DNA of 64,000 nt. Source: Chitinophagales bacterium. Its GTDB lineage: Bacteria > Bacteroidota > Bacteroidia > Chitinophagales > Saprospiraceae. The notes beneath the pieces were generated by a model. That model was not told the origin of the DNA, ran no database searches, and saw nothing but the letters and a program-made list of their open reading frames with translations. Positions 8,456 to 18,054 of this stretch are shown one piece after another. Position numbers and translations under genes: made by a program. Positions within the stretch are counted from its first letter, which is position 1; every line of letters starts with the position of its first letter. The stretch is taken from assembly GCA_013299105.1 (NCBI GenBank), contig JAAFJY010000003.1, positions 1-64,000 of the forward strand. The letters are read 5' to 3'.

Positions 8456-8990
8456 TGAGTGGTTGAGGAGTTGAGAAGAGGGGCTTCGATTGGAGGATTT
8501 GAGCTGTGCTGGTTCACGGTCTCTGACCGGAACCATCTTTCATGCGTTTGTAACGCGTTTCTGTGGGTCTGCTCCAAAACGACCTTTAAGCACTTTGAGC
8601 AAGACCTCGGAAGCACGTTGGAAACGTGCAGAAGCCTGGTGCCGGTCATAGACTTGGCACCAGAGGGTTCAACAATACTTTCTCAAAACACACTTCAAAC
8701 CACTAAGAACCAATATGATGCAATAACGTGAAACTTCTACGAAGTTCCCAAATAATGGGATGCAACCAAGTGCTACAAACGTGTAACTTCTACGAAGTTT
8801 CCAGCATGGTAGCTACCAAAAACCTCAGCTGGACTCCTGGCTGTGCTGGTTCGGAACCATCTTCCATGCGTTTGTAACGCGTTTCTGCAAACTTGATCAA
8901 AAAACGTTGCAACATCCCAGACCGTTTAAACAACCGCATACCCCCCAGCGAGCCCCCACTCATAACCCATAACTCACAACTCATAACCAA
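8456..8990 (+). repeat. Repeat-filled intergenic region (R3, R5, small palindromes, R4-like tail)
   Basis: No gene is seen in these 535 bases. R3 lies at about 8456-8497. R5 lies at about 8512-8660: the hairpin GGTTCaCGGTC / GACCGGAACC, then gcgtttgtaacgc, then GCACGT / ACGTGC. Two exact copies of the palindrome AACTTC-tac-GAAGTT lie at 8732-8746 and 8785-8799. A second R5 part is at about 8845-8890. An inverted R4-like tail (cccagcgagcccccac, about 8943-8958) is followed by ataactca-type units up to the GH5 start. Confidence 0.75.
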
Positions 8991-8992
8991 AA

Positions 8993-10525
8993 ATGCGTTT
9001 CCAAACCCTTTTTACCTTACTGCTGCTCAGTTGTACCCTGAGTTTTTGCCGCAAAGACGAGGCCATGAATCCCAGCGATACCACCCAATTGAGCCCTGAA
9101 GAGCTCGAAGAATTGCCCAAAAATGCCCATTTCCGGGGTTTTAACCTGCTCGACAAGTTTGATGTGGACTGGAGCAATGCTGGTTTTCGGGAAAAAGACT
9201 TCCAATTGATCAGCGAATTGGGCTTCAATTTTGTGCGCTTGCCCATCGACTACCGCACTTACATTGACCCCAACGATTGGTTGAAATTTGATGAAAACCA
9301 ATTGGTCAATATCGACCAGGCAGTGGAATGGGGCAAAAAATACCAGGTCCATGTGCAGCTCAACTTACACCGCGCACCAGGCTATGGCGTGAACCAGCCC
9401 AGCAAGCCCCTGCCCGCGCAACAGCAGTATTCTTTGTGGTCCGACCAGCAGGCGCAAGCTGCTTTTTTTGCCCATTGGACCTTTTTTGCGAAACGCTACA
9501 AAAAAGTATCGGCCAAAATTGTGAGTTTCAACCTGCTCAATGAGCCTTCGGGGGTGAGCAGCAGCGAATATGCCAGGGTGATGAAACCCGTGATCGCGGC
9601 CATCAAGGCCATCAGCCCCCGACGGGCGGTTTACCTGGATGGAACCAACTACGCCACCGAACCCGTGACCGAGCTGGCAGGCTTGGAGGTGCGGCAGGCC
9701 CTGCACAATTATGCACCTTTTGCCCTGACCCACTTCGGCGCATCCTGGGTGCAAGGTGCCAACAACTGGGAATTGCCCAACTGGCCTACCTATGATGTGA
9801 GCCAATACTTGTACGGCACGACCAAACCCGAATTGAAAAGCCCCATGAGCATCGAAGGCGATTTTGCGGCGGGCAGCCAAGTGGTGTTCAAAGTGACGCA
9901 GGTGTCGTGGAAAGCAGTTTTGCAGGTCAAACTGGATGGGACTTTGGTGTACGAACACCTGTACGAACCCGGCGAAGGGGTAGGGGAGTGGAGCACGGTG
10001 ATCAAGAACCAATACGGCTATCAAAACCTGTACAACCGCGAATACACCGTAAATTTACCCAAAGCAGGCCGAAAACTGAGCATCGAAATCTCCGAGGGCG
10101 ACTGGATGCGCCTCAGCGCTTTGACTTTGGGCGGCAAAGTCTTTTTCTTGGGCAATGACGCCTGGGGTCAAAAACAAAGCCCCCTGAACTGGAATGCCAG
10201 CACGGGCAGCCTGAGTTTTCCGGATGGCCGCAACCCGCTGGCGGGCGCGGGTGCCCTGGTCAAGTGGCATGATTTTGGCAATGTGAGCCAAACTCCGGTG
10301 ATGGTGGGCGAGTTTGGGGTGTACAACAATACCCCCCACGAGACCGCCCTGCGCTATATGGAGGATGTGTTGAAGTTGTACCAGGGCCACAAATTGGGCT
10401 GGGCCTTGTGGGAGTTCAAAGGCAGTTTTGGAATCTTCAATTCAGGCCGCAAAGACGTGCAATACGAAGATTACCAAGGCTACAAGCTGGATCGGAAGAT
10501 GTTGGAATTATTGCAGCGGTATTGA
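8993..10525 (+). CDS. GH5-family glycoside hydrolase lipoprotein
   Basis: A 510-residue lipid-anchored hydrolase of the cellulase/mannanase superfamily. Lipobox Cys19 (LSFC) follows a hydrophobic segment. The TIM barrel shows HFRGFNL, GFNFVRLPIDYR, the acid/base motif FNLLNEPSG (Glu184) and the nucleophile motif VGEFGVYNN (Glu440). Between the two, about residues 285-395, is an inserted beta-rich segment (SIEGDF..VFKVTQVSWKAVLQVKLDG) that looks like a carbohydrate-binding insertion, longer than in a plain GH5. Substrate could be beta-1,4-glucan or mannan; the sequence alone does not decide. It is convergent with the S41 protease gene. Confidence 0.88.
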   Translation: MRFQTLFTLLLLSCTLSFCRKDEAMNPSDTTQLSPEELEELPKNAHFRGFNLLDKFDVDWSNAGFREKDFQLISELGFNFVRLPIDYRTYIDPNDWLKFDENQLVNIDQAVEWGKKYQVHVQLNLHRAPGYGVNQPSKPLPAQQQYSLWSDQQAQAAFFAHWTFFAKRYKKVSAKIVSFNLLNEPSGVSSSEYARVMKPVIAAIKAISPRRAVYLDGTNYATEPVTELAGLEVRQALHNYAPFALTHFGASWVQGANNWELPNWPTYDVSQYLYGTTKPELKSPMSIEGDFAAGSQVVFKVTQVSWKAVLQVKLDGTLVYEHLYEPGEGVGEWSTVIKNQYGYQNLYNREYTVNLPKAGRKLSIEISEGDWMRLSALTLGGKVFFLGNDAWGQKQSPLNWNASTGSLSFPDGRNPLAGAGALVKWHDFGNVSQTPVMVGEFGVYNNTPHETALRYMEDVLKLYQGHKLGWALWEFKGSFGIFNSGRKDVQYEDYQGYKLDRKMLELLQRY

Positions 10526-10533
10526 AATTTTTA

Positions 10534-10555
10534 GAGACAGGACACGTCCTGTCTC
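10534..10555. other. Perfect palindrome between convergent genes
   Basis: GAGACAGGAC (10534-10543) and GTCCTGTCTC (10546-10555) are perfect 10-bp complements around an AC loop. It sits 9 bases after the GH5 stop and 44 bases before the end of the convergent S41 gene. There is no T-run, so it is not a standard terminator. It may protect 3' ends or be a dispersed palindrome. Confidence 0.6.
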
Positions 10556-10598
10556 ACGTAACGCAGGCGGGAATTGCCTTGAACTACCCAATACCCCC

Positions 10599-11597
10599 TC
10601 AATTTGCAATAGCAAACTCCAGCATCCGGTCTTTTTTCTGGAGCATGTCAGTAGAGGTGTTGTTGATTTCTCTTTGGGGTTTTACGCCCAATTCTATGTG
10701 TTGCTGGTTGACGTCAAGAAAGTAGTTGGTGGTGATGGAAATCACCCAACCATTCGGTAATTCATAGGCCAATTGCCCACCACCACCACCGCCAGTGATC
10801 TGTCCGTAATGTCTTACATTGGGCAGGGCTTTGACCATCCCTGACAGATAAGAACCCGCACTGAAGGTAACCCGATTGGTCAACAATACGGTTTTAATAT
10901 TGCCCAAATAAGGGGCTTTTGGTGTTGCTTTGATGCTGAGTGGGGGTAAGAAATCATTGCGATCAGGCCCACTTTTCTGGTACATGGTGCCCAGTAAAGT
11001 AGGCGTTTTGACAAAATACCCACAGATATCCACAGCAATCAACTGATCGCCCCCTCCATTGTTACGCAGATCGAGGATGATTTTTTTGACTTTTTTCTCA
11101 GCAAAATAATTCATCACCATTGGCCAGTCTCCAGATTCCCTGTTTTTAAAAGATGCATAATAAGCGTATCCAATGCTGTCGTTGATGATACCAGTTGCGA
11201 GGGATCTGCTCCATTCTCTAGGCTCTTTTAGGTATGGAACTACCTGCCTGAGGTCAAAATTTACTTCAAATCCCTGGATATAATCGTATCCAATGTTTTC
11301 TCCTTGGTTATTGGCCAAAAGGCAGTGACCATCTTTCAATTCATTGACCATCGCCCCCAGAACCTGAAAGAGGCTATCCTGAGAGAGTTGCTCGTTGATT
11401 TTGGCTTGGTACTTTATTTTGATCGCATCCCAGTTGATTTTTTTTAGCTCGAACATGGAATAGGTACGATCAGTGTAGTCCCAGGCTTCCTCAAAAATAG
11501 CCTGGTTACTGGTGCCAGGGTTGTTGAGCTCTTTGGAGCAACTGAAACCAACAATTAGTAAAGTGATGATGGAAAGGAAGTGGGTAAACTTAGTCAT
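10599..11597 (-). CDS. S41-family peptidase lipoprotein
   Basis: A 332-residue exported protease-like protein of the tail-specific/interphotoreceptor-retinol-binding type. The lipoprotein signal ends in FSC (Cys about 20). An N-terminal helical region (AWDYTDRTYSMFELKKINWDAI) precedes the catalytic core: IILDLRNNGGGD, and LLTNRVTFSAGSYLSGM, where Ser of FSAGS lies in the usual nucleophile position. A glycine-rich GQITGGGGGG loop follows. No PDZ domain is evident, so it is a short S41 form. The ATG overlaps the stop of the upstream barrel gene by 8 bp (ATGACTAA), suggesting translational coupling. Confidence 0.8.
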   Translation of the reverse strand: MTKFTHFLSIITLLIVGFSCSKELNNPGTSNQAIFEEAWDYTDRTYSMFELKKINWDAIKIKYQAKINEQLSQDSLFQVLGAMVNELKDGHCLLANNQGENIGYDYIQGFEVNFDLRQVVPYLKEPREWSRSLATGIINDSIGYAYYASFKNRESGDWPMVMNYFAEKKVKKIILDLRNNGGGDQLIAVDICGYFVKTPTLLGTMYQKSGPDRNDFLPPLSIKATPKAPYLGNIKTVLLTNRVTFSAGSYLSGMVKALPNVRHYGQITGGGGGGQLAYELPNGWVISITTNYFLDVNQQHIELGVKPQREINNTSTDMLQKKDRMLEFAIAN

Positions 11598-12396
11598 TGT
11601 TGCCTAATTTTAGATTAAACTGGAGTGAAACTTGGTGCTGAAATCCAGCCATTGGTTTGACTCCGCTAAAGAACAGATAATTGAATTGGTAGCCTACCCC
11701 AAGTTCGTGCTGTTTAGTTCCAAAATTTTTGGAAATTTTTGGAGAAATTTGAAGGTTGGCAAATTGATGGATGGTTTGAATTTCTCCACTTTTCAGGAGC
11801 TCAGTACCAACGTTATCAAGCTCAAAACTGAAGCGACCCTCTTTTAAGAACGAAGGAGGATAGGGAAACCCATAAGCTGGACGCACCACGTAGGCTAACA
11901 AAGGTGTACGAGCAGCAATACTGGCTTGCCAATTTTTGCCCCATTGAAAGGACTTGCGGGCTGCTAGACCAAAAGACGACCAAAACCCATAGCTCATTCC
12001 AGTTCCAGCATCGAACCAATTACCTGATCTGAATTGTAGAATACCGCCTAGGTCTACGAAACCGCCAATTTGTACTTGGTGCTGAGATTTGATTTGACGA
12101 AGCTGTTCGAAGCAAAGGTTGAAATACATGTTTCGCTCTGAAGAAGCAAATTGTTGGTTGGTTTGGCCAGTAGCAAAATTCAACCCAATCTTGTTGTAAT
12201 GTTTTTTTCCATATCTATAAGACAACCCACCATTGACAACGCCAGTAGCATTGCGGAAAATACTGCTGTGTCGGGAATCCTGAAATCGTTGGAAAACTGG
12301 CCCGGTGCTGAAGGCAAATTCCCTTTCGGTTTGGGCATAAATAATATTGCACATGCTTAAGTTTAACAAGCAAGTGAACAGGAAGTTTTTCTTCAT
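11590..12396 (-). CDS. Predicted outer-membrane beta-barrel protein
   Basis: A 268-residue protein with signal peptide (MKKNFLFTCLLNLSMCNIIYAQ) and alternating aromatic/polar strands typical of a small porin-like barrel (VNGGLSYRYG, NKIGLNFATG, HELGVGYQFNYLF), ending in a strand (QVSLQFNLKLG). No named family is recognised. It forms an operon with the S41 lipoprotein downstream, with which it overlaps by 8 bp; the protease may process or assemble it. Like its partner it looks more AT-rich than the glycosidase genes, which could mean a separate origin. Confidence 0.7.
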   Translation of the reverse strand: MKKNFLFTCLLNLSMCNIIYAQTEREFAFSTGPVFQRFQDSRHSSIFRNATGVVNGGLSYRYGKKHYNKIGLNFATGQTNQQFASSERNMYFNLCFEQLRQIKSQHQVQIGGFVDLGGILQFRSGNWFDAGTGMSYGFWSSFGLAARKSFQWGKNWQASIAARTPLLAYVVRPAYGFPYPPSFLKEGRFSFELDNVGTELLKSGEIQTIHQFANLQISPKISKNFGTKQHELGVGYQFNYLFFSGVKPMAGFQHQVSLQFNLKLGNND

Positions 12397-12553
12397 AATT
12401 GATTTTCAATGGGAACGTTACTTGGTAATTATTGTTCAAGAGTATTTTGAAATTCTGCTAAAATACAACCTATCACTTTCGAGACGAAGAAGCAGGCAGT
12501 TTTGCCCAATACGCCATTTTTTTGGCTTTATTAGTTGTCGGCGGACAAAACAA

Positions 12554-12589
12554 AAAAAGCCGACCCCGTTATCCCGGAATCGGCTTTTT
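12554..12589 (-). terminator. Intrinsic terminator after porV
   Basis: AAAAAGCCGA (12554-12563) pairs with TCGGCTTTTT (12580-12589). On the minus strand the hairpin, with GCCGA/TCGGC core, is followed by a run of Ts, 23 bases past the porV stop. It could also stop plus-strand transcripts. Confidence 0.85.
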
Positions 12590-12611
12590 CCCAGCAAAAA
12601 ATGCCAGTGAA

Positions 12612-13817
12612 TCAATTCTCCGCAGCCAAGTCCGCAAAGTTGAACAGCAGCGAGAAACGCAGGGTATTGTCCAGTGGGTTGCGGTTGTTGGTGGTGGGGA
12701 TCAGGTAAGAGAAATTCAAGCCAAACACGTTGTACTTGAGGCCCAAACCAGCGGTCAGGTACTTGCGGGCTCCTTTTTGTACGTGCTCACTGAAATAACC
12801 AGCGCGGATGGCAAATTGCTTTACATACCAATATTCCATGCCGACCGAATAAGTGAATTCTTTCAATTCTTCGCTGAACCCTTCTGGCGCATCACCCCAA
12901 GAGCTGAAGATGCCACGAATTGGAGAGTACGAGCGATAATCGGCTTTGCCGTCGCCATCCAGGTCGCAATCAGGACCTTGGCAAGGCGTTGGCACCATCA
13001 GTTTGTTGATGTCAGCAGTAAAGGTAATGGTGTTGTACTGGTCCAGGTTCATGGTATAAGCACCGCCCAAGCCGAAGTTGGCGGGCAAAAAGTCGCGGTC
13101 GGTGGAAGCAGAGTAAGTGATTTTGCTACCAATGTTGGTCAGGGCCAAACCCAGGGTCAACTGGTTGTCGCCTTTTTTGGTTTCGATGGGCGTTTGATAA
13201 GTCATCGACAAATCGCCCGCGAAAGCTACACCCGCTTCAATGATGTCACCACCTACCACCTGGCCAGCGGCGAGGTTGGAGTAGATGAACTTGGTGGTCA
13301 AAGCACCCGAGAACTTCTCGGTGAATTTACGCGAATAAGCCATTGAAAATTCCAATTCGTTGGGGCGACCCGTTTGCAGGGCCTGTCCGTTGGCGTCGGT
13401 AAATTGGATGCTGCCCAAGGAGAAGAAACGCAAACCCATGCCCAATGCCTGGTTATCGTCCAATTTGCGGTAGCCCGTGAGGTACGCCAGGTACACGTCA
13501 TTCAGGCCCAAAGAGCGCAACCAGGGCGTATAAGTCGCCGACATGCCCATTTTTTCTTCCGCAAAAGCCAGCTTTGAGGCATTGAAGTGCATGGCGTTGG
13601 GATCGGCTGAAATGGCAATGCCCGCATCGCCCATCGCCCCCGAACGGGCATCGGCCACAATGCGCAGGAAAGGCACCGCTGATACGACGGTGTTGGTGCA
13701 AGGTGTACCGTCCAGGTTGATGAACTTGCCATTGCTGGCTTGGGTACACTGTGCGTTGGACTGAATAGCGCTACAAGTCAGGGCAATAATCGCAGCGAAG
13801 AGTAACTGATTCTTCAT
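12612..13817 (-). CDS. porV: T9SS outer-membrane protein PorV (LptO)
   Basis: A 401-residue FadL-like barrel that binds folded T9SS cargo leaving the translocon and brings it to the sortase PorU for attachment at the cell surface. Visible: signal peptide (MKNQLLFAAIIALTCSAIQSNAQ), the PorV hallmark VPFLRIVADARSGAMGDAGIAISADPNAMHFNASKLAF, and repeated barrel strands to the C-terminus (LGLKYNVFGLNFSYLIP). The frame is open 32 codons further upstream, but Met at 13817 gives a clean signal peptide. It follows porU on the same strand, the order usual in Bacteroidota, after 269 bp. A near-consensus -7 (TATTTTTTG, one T too many) lies in that gap. Confidence 0.95.
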   Translation of the reverse strand: MKNQLLFAAIIALTCSAIQSNAQCTQASNGKFINLDGTPCTNTVVSAVPFLRIVADARSGAMGDAGIAISADPNAMHFNASKLAFAEEKMGMSATYTPWLRSLGLNDVYLAYLTGYRKLDDNQALGMGLRFFSLGSIQFTDANGQALQTGRPNELEFSMAYSRKFTEKFSGALTTKFIYSNLAAGQVVGGDIIEAGVAFAGDLSMTYQTPIETKKGDNQLTLGLALTNIGSKITYSASTDRDFLPANFGLGGAYTMNLDQYNTITFTADINKLMVPTPCQGPDCDLDGDGKADYRSYSPIRGIFSSWGDAPEGFSEELKEFTYSVGMEYWYVKQFAIRAGYFSEHVQKGARKYLTAGLGLKYNVFGLNFSYLIPTTNNRNPLDNTLRFSLLFNFADLAAEN

Positions 13818-14086
13818 GAGATACATAAAATTTTGTTGATCAGCCTGGAAATTGGGATGTGGAACAATGCAAAAAATACATCCAATCACAAGCTTTTCAG
13901 AACGAGGCCGCAAGATACAGTGCTCACGGCTAAGTATGGAGTAATGATGATGCTGATCATAGAAAAACTACCGTTTCTTCTCGACAAGCTACCGCATCTT
14001 GTGAGGTAAGCGCTACTTGCCTTGATTTTGGTAGCAGAAACTGGAATTGCTGTTTTACCTTTTTCTTTTACGAAAAAAAGGCGATC

Positions 14087-17000
14087 TTATTTTAGCAAAA
14101 CCAACTTTTCAAAGCCACTTTCGCCTTTTAAACCCGTTCCGCCGGGCAAATTGGCCCTCACTTTCACCTTATAAATATATACGCCCCTAGCCAGGCGGTC
14201 GCCAAAGTCGTCGCGGCCATCCCATTCCAGGCAGTCACCCCGCCGCAGGGAACCGTCGCTCATTTGGGTCGCCTCAATGGTTTTGACCAAGCGGCCCGAA
14301 ATGGTATAGATTTGCACCATGATGTCGAGGGTTTGATTGGCCAGGTTGTGGTCAAACTGAAAACAGGTGCGGTCAGTAAAGGGATTGGGATAATTGAGTA
14401 CGTGTTGCAAGGCAATTTCTTGCGAGCTGCTCACCAAAAACTCGGTATAGCCCTCCGCCGAGTTGTTGGCCACGTCCCAGGCCTTTACCCGGATTTTGTG
14501 CAAACCCTCCTTGAGCGATGCAAGCGGATAACGCGCCGTGCCCTTGGTGAAATCGTCCATTGCTGATTCAAAAAAGTCGTTGAGCAAGAAGTTGTTCTGC
14601 GTATCATCGTCCAACACCGCTTCCAGGTCGTGGCCAATGCTGTTGCCCACTACATTGATGCCATTGTCATCGCTGAGTTGCACCAAAAGCAAGGGGCTGG
14701 GGCCCGTGATGCCGCCAAAAACGAAGTCATCGGAATTCATGAATACTTCCACCAAGGGGCCTTTGCTGTCGACCAGGTTACTATTGCTGTTCAAGCCACC
14801 AATGACGACTTGCTCAAATGATCCGCTGGCGTCGCTCATGGCGCTGGTGTCGGCAGCGTAGTAGCTGATTTTGCCAAAATCAAAGGCGTAGTTGATGTCT
14901 TTGGGCACTACAAAGCTGAACTTGAACTGCCCATCGCGGACCGTAGCCCGACCCCTGAAAATCACGTTTTTTTGCACGTTGAAAGGGAAATCGCGTGGGC
15001 TGCTGGGGTCTTGCCCCAAGGTACGCGCCTGGAATTTTTTGTCAAAAACACTGGGGTACAATACCCCGTTGAAGTTGCGCAGCAGATTGCCTCGCGCATC
15101 GACTACCTGGCCTTCGATACTGACTTTTTCCAAAGCCCGCAAGGTATCGGGAACCGTGCTCAAGGCTTTGCCATTTACCTTGGTAGTCACCGCCTGGTAG
15201 CGCGGTATGGCCAGGCGCTGGGCCGGATCACCGATCAGTGCAAACTTGCGGGCATTGATCAAGGTGCCACCACTGAGCTGGTTTTTGGCCTCGTTCATGG
15301 CGTCGCCGAGGGTATTGTTGGGGCCTTCACCAAATAGTGCTTCGAGCACCAAGCGGGTCAGTTCTGCATTTTGCGAAGCGTAAACCGAACGTACCGTGGA
15401 GTACAAAGCCACTCCGCCGCCGCGTGGATTGAGCAGCACTTCCTCTCCAGCCGTCGAAACCGATGCATCGTCGTAGCCTGTAAATGAACAAGTAGCGGTG
15501 ATGATCAAGGGCAGGCGGTCGAAATTGCTCCAACTCTGGATGTCTCTTACGGTCAAAACCCGTTCCTGGGCCCAACCATTGAGCCCACCGTGCCCCAGGT
15601 AAGTCATGGCCAAAACGCCTTTAAAAATAGCGTTGTTGATGTTTTCATTTACGCTGGGGTAAAACGCGCCACCAGCCGTAGCCACTTGCGGAAAGGCATC
15701 GAGGTAAAGCTTGTCGGCATTGAATTGAGGAAAAAGTCTCGACATGCGCTCCGCAATCGCGTCCACATCGCCCGTGTGGATGTTGCCGTCCTCGTCGTCG
15801 CCTACGTACAGCAAGCGGTTGCGCCAATCGGTGAAAGTTGCTGGCGTGAGGTCGTAGTTGACGATTTTATCGACTACATTTTCGGCTTCATTTTTTTTGC
15901 GCACGGTCAAGCGGCCTACCCCCACATTGAGGCGGCCATCCAAGGGGTCGCCGAAGGTGCTTTCCTCCAAAATGCCAAAGTAATCGTCGCTGGGGAACGC
16001 AAAAAGTGGGTTGAGCGACTCTTGCTGGTAAGTGACAATGGCATTGTTGCCATACTTATAAATGTCCCTGGCGTCGAAGGAGCCATCACCAAAGAGCAAA
16101 AGATAGCGGAATTTGGGGTTGCGCTGGTACAACATCCTGGCAAAATCGCGGATGGCGGTCGCATCCTGCCGCCCGGAGGAAAATTCATTGTAAACCTGGT
16201 CCACGCGAATGGCCCTGGTACGCAAACCGGAAAATTCCTGCCGGTGCCTGGCCAGGCGATTGGCTGCGTCGGCAAACTCACCCGCAGCATCGTACAAAAT
16301 CAGCATGTCCAAGTCTTTCAGGGCGTGCAGGTTTTGGGTTTCCACACGTCCTAGGGCCTGGGCGCTGAACAAGTTAGCACGGCTGTTGAAAGCCATAAAA
16401 GTGCGCAGATCGCGGCTGTTGTTGCCAAAACTGAAGGTGGCTCCACTGCGACTGCCTTCCTGTAAACGTGGCTGCAAAGGGTTGCTGATGTCCCAAACCT
16501 GGATATCAGGATTGAAGCCGCCAACTTCGTAAGTGGTAGCGGTTTGTTGCAAGGAATTGAGGTCGCGGAAAGCCATTTGCTCCCCCGTAAAAATGAGCTG
16601 GCGGCGCACCTGCAGTTGGATGAAATCGAGCCAGGCCTCGCTGCCATCGTTGCCGCCGCCGGGGCGTGGGTAGCGCAGGTTGACATCAACAGCCTCTTGA
16701 CGAAGGTTGACATTGGCTTGTAAATCAGACCAATAAGCGTATTCAATCTCATTGTCACCATCGCCCGACAAGTAATCCACTCCCCGCACAATGGGGCTGT
16801 TGACGGCAACTCCTCCTACTTCAGCGTTGAAATTAGAATTGTTTTCCGCCCTCAAAGCCATGCGGATGAAGACCTTGGCCGGACTGTCGGTCACCAAATT
16901 GGGAAAAGTAAACAAGCGCGGTTTGTTGTATTCCCGAACGTTGCGGAAGTGGTCGCCGTACCAACTTTGGCCCGAACCAGTGGTGCGGTCCCAGGCTTCC

Positions 17001-17962
17001 ATGACATTGACTTTGTCTTCCTCAAAACGGACATAATCGTCAAAACTGCGCGACACATATGCCCCTCCAGCGCTTGAGGGCTGCGCTGCCACCCGCAAGC
17101 CGCGCTCTGAGGCGACTTTGATGAAATAATAATTGCGTGCGTCGTAAATGTTTTTTTGAAAATCAAAAGCCTTCGACTCTGCATTGTAAGTCCATTGATC
17201 GGGCCCTTGGGCATAAAAGAGAATGTAGTCATTGGCGTCGAAACGGCCATCGTCTTCGCCTACAATTTGGATGTGATTTTCGACCAAATCGTCGGTGCGG
17301 GCTGCTTTGAGGTCGTTGGGCAACATGCCGCCGCCATGCCCAAATACCTTCAGGTTGCGCGGGTCTACTCGGTCGATGTCGATTTTGAGTTGGTCCTTCA
17401 AAAAAGCATAAGTCAGGCGGTGCATCCCCGTTTGAGTAACGGCAATTTTGAACACTTGCCCGTCGCGCAGTTGTGAGTTTTCGGCAAAAGTCAGGCTGCG
17501 CAATTCGGGTTCTGGGCGCGAGGTCCAGTCTACTTGCAAGTCGATTTCCATGGCTTTTTGCCAGCGCCCGCCCTGCCAACTCAGGGGCATGAAATAGACC
17601 TTGCCGAAGTAACGGCCCCGGTCTTTTTCGACTTTGGTGTAAAAACGGATTTGTTCGCTGCCTAAATTACGCGGCCAATTGGGCTCCTGCACAAAATCAT
17701 CCCAACTCACCCCACGTACACTGACCCGCAAGTCGCCTGGGCCGTCGACCGGAAACTGCCGCACCAGCCAGGGCATACCTGGGGTTTGGTCGTTGAAAAT
17801 CGCCCCTTCAAAAGTCTTGACATCAGGACGGCGCTTTTCGGGCAAGGCAGTGGTGCTAACTGACTCGCGCCATTTCAGCGTTTCGCGCAACAAAAAAGGC
17901 GAATTAGCGGCCAGCTGACCGAATAAAAATGATAGAACAAGGGTGGTAACAAAATTCTTCAT
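14087..17962 (-). CDS. porU: T9SS sortase PorU
   Basis: A 1291-residue gingipain-like C25 peptidase that acts as the T9SS sortase, cutting C-terminal sorting domains of cargo and attaching the proteins to the surface. Visible: signal peptide (MKNFVTTLVLSFLFGQLAA), an N-terminal beta region (to about 530), a C25 domain with His791 in LGHGGLNGW and Cys825 in ATCSFTGYDD, beta domains, and a sorting-domain-like C-terminus (LNYPNPFTDRTCF ... LARGVYIYKVKV). It is somewhat longer than the P. gingivalis protein. ATG 17962 is chosen over an upstream one at 18022 because it starts the signal peptide and lies after the promoter at 18020. Confidence 0.95.
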   Translation of the reverse strand: MKNFVTTLVLSFLFGQLAANSPFLLRETLKWRESVSTTALPEKRRPDVKTFEGAIFNDQTPGMPWLVRQFPVDGPGDLRVSVRGVSWDDFVQEPNWPRNLGSEQIRFYTKVEKDRGRYFGKVYFMPLSWQGGRWQKAMEIDLQVDWTSRPEPELRSLTFAENSQLRDGQVFKIAVTQTGMHRLTYAFLKDQLKIDIDRVDPRNLKVFGHGGGMLPNDLKAARTDDLVENHIQIVGEDDGRFDANDYILFYAQGPDQWTYNAESKAFDFQKNIYDARNYYFIKVASERGLRVAAQPSSAGGAYVSRSFDDYVRFEEDKVNVMEAWDRTTGSGQSWYGDHFRNVREYNKPRLFTFPNLVTDSPAKVFIRMALRAENNSNFNAEVGGVAVNSPIVRGVDYLSGDGDNEIEYAYWSDLQANVNLRQEAVDVNLRYPRPGGGNDGSEAWLDFIQLQVRRQLIFTGEQMAFRDLNSLQQTATTYEVGGFNPDIQVWDISNPLQPRLQEGSRSGATFSFGNNSRDLRTFMAFNSRANLFSAQALGRVETQNLHALKDLDMLILYDAAGEFADAANRLARHRQEFSGLRTRAIRVDQVYNEFSSGRQDATAIRDFARMLYQRNPKFRYLLLFGDGSFDARDIYKYGNNAIVTYQQESLNPLFAFPSDDYFGILEESTFGDPLDGRLNVGVGRLTVRKKNEAENVVDKIVNYDLTPATFTDWRNRLLYVGDDEDGNIHTGDVDAIAERMSRLFPQFNADKLYLDAFPQVATAGGAFYPSVNENINNAIFKGVLAMTYLGHGGLNGWAQERVLTVRDIQSWSNFDRLPLIITATCSFTGYDDASVSTAGEEVLLNPRGGGVALYSTVRSVYASQNAELTRLVLEALFGEGPNNTLGDAMNEAKNQLSGGTLINARKFALIGDPAQRLAIPRYQAVTTKVNGKALSTVPDTLRALEKVSIEGQVVDARGNLLRNFNGVLYPSVFDKKFQARTLGQDPSSPRDFPFNVQKNVIFRGRATVRDGQFKFSFVVPKDINYAFDFGKISYYAADTSAMSDASGSFEQVVIGGLNSNSNLVDSKGPLVEVFMNSDDFVFGGITGPSPLLLVQLSDDNGINVVGNSIGHDLEAVLDDDTQNNFLLNDFFESAMDDFTKGTARYPLASLKEGLHKIRVKAWDVANNSAEGYTEFLVSSSQEIALQHVLNYPNPFTDRTCFQFDHNLANQTLDIMVQIYTISGRLVKTIEATQMSDGSLRRGDCLEWDGRDDFGDRLARGVYIYKVKVRANLPGGTGLKGESGFEKLVLLK

Positions 17963-18001
17963 ACCTTTTCTGGCGTTGGCAGGATGATTTGGCAACAAAG
18001 G

Positions 18002-18054
18002 CTTGCTTAATTGCATTATCAAAGGTAAGGCAATTAAGCAAGTCTTTGTTCAAA
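18002..18054 (-). promoter_or_regulatory. porU promoter inside a perfect 13-bp inverted repeat
   Basis: On the minus strand TACCTTTG (18020-18027) matches the -7 consensus, with TTTG (18051-18054) as -33 at a 23-base spacing. The -7 box sits in the 15-base loop between perfect arms CTTGCTTAATTGC (18002-18014) and its complement (18030-18042). Transcription should start near 18013, so the arm at 18030-18042 is not transcribed and the repeat probably works as DNA, for example as an operator. Confidence 0.6.

Noticed and set aside
12612-13913. Longer porV start at 13913
   Set aside because: The extra 32 residues precede a clear signal peptide and are not PorV-like.
14060-14082. Terminator between porU and porV
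   Set aside because: The cctttttc / aaaaaaagg pairing is A-T rich and weak, so read-through from porU into porV is as likely.
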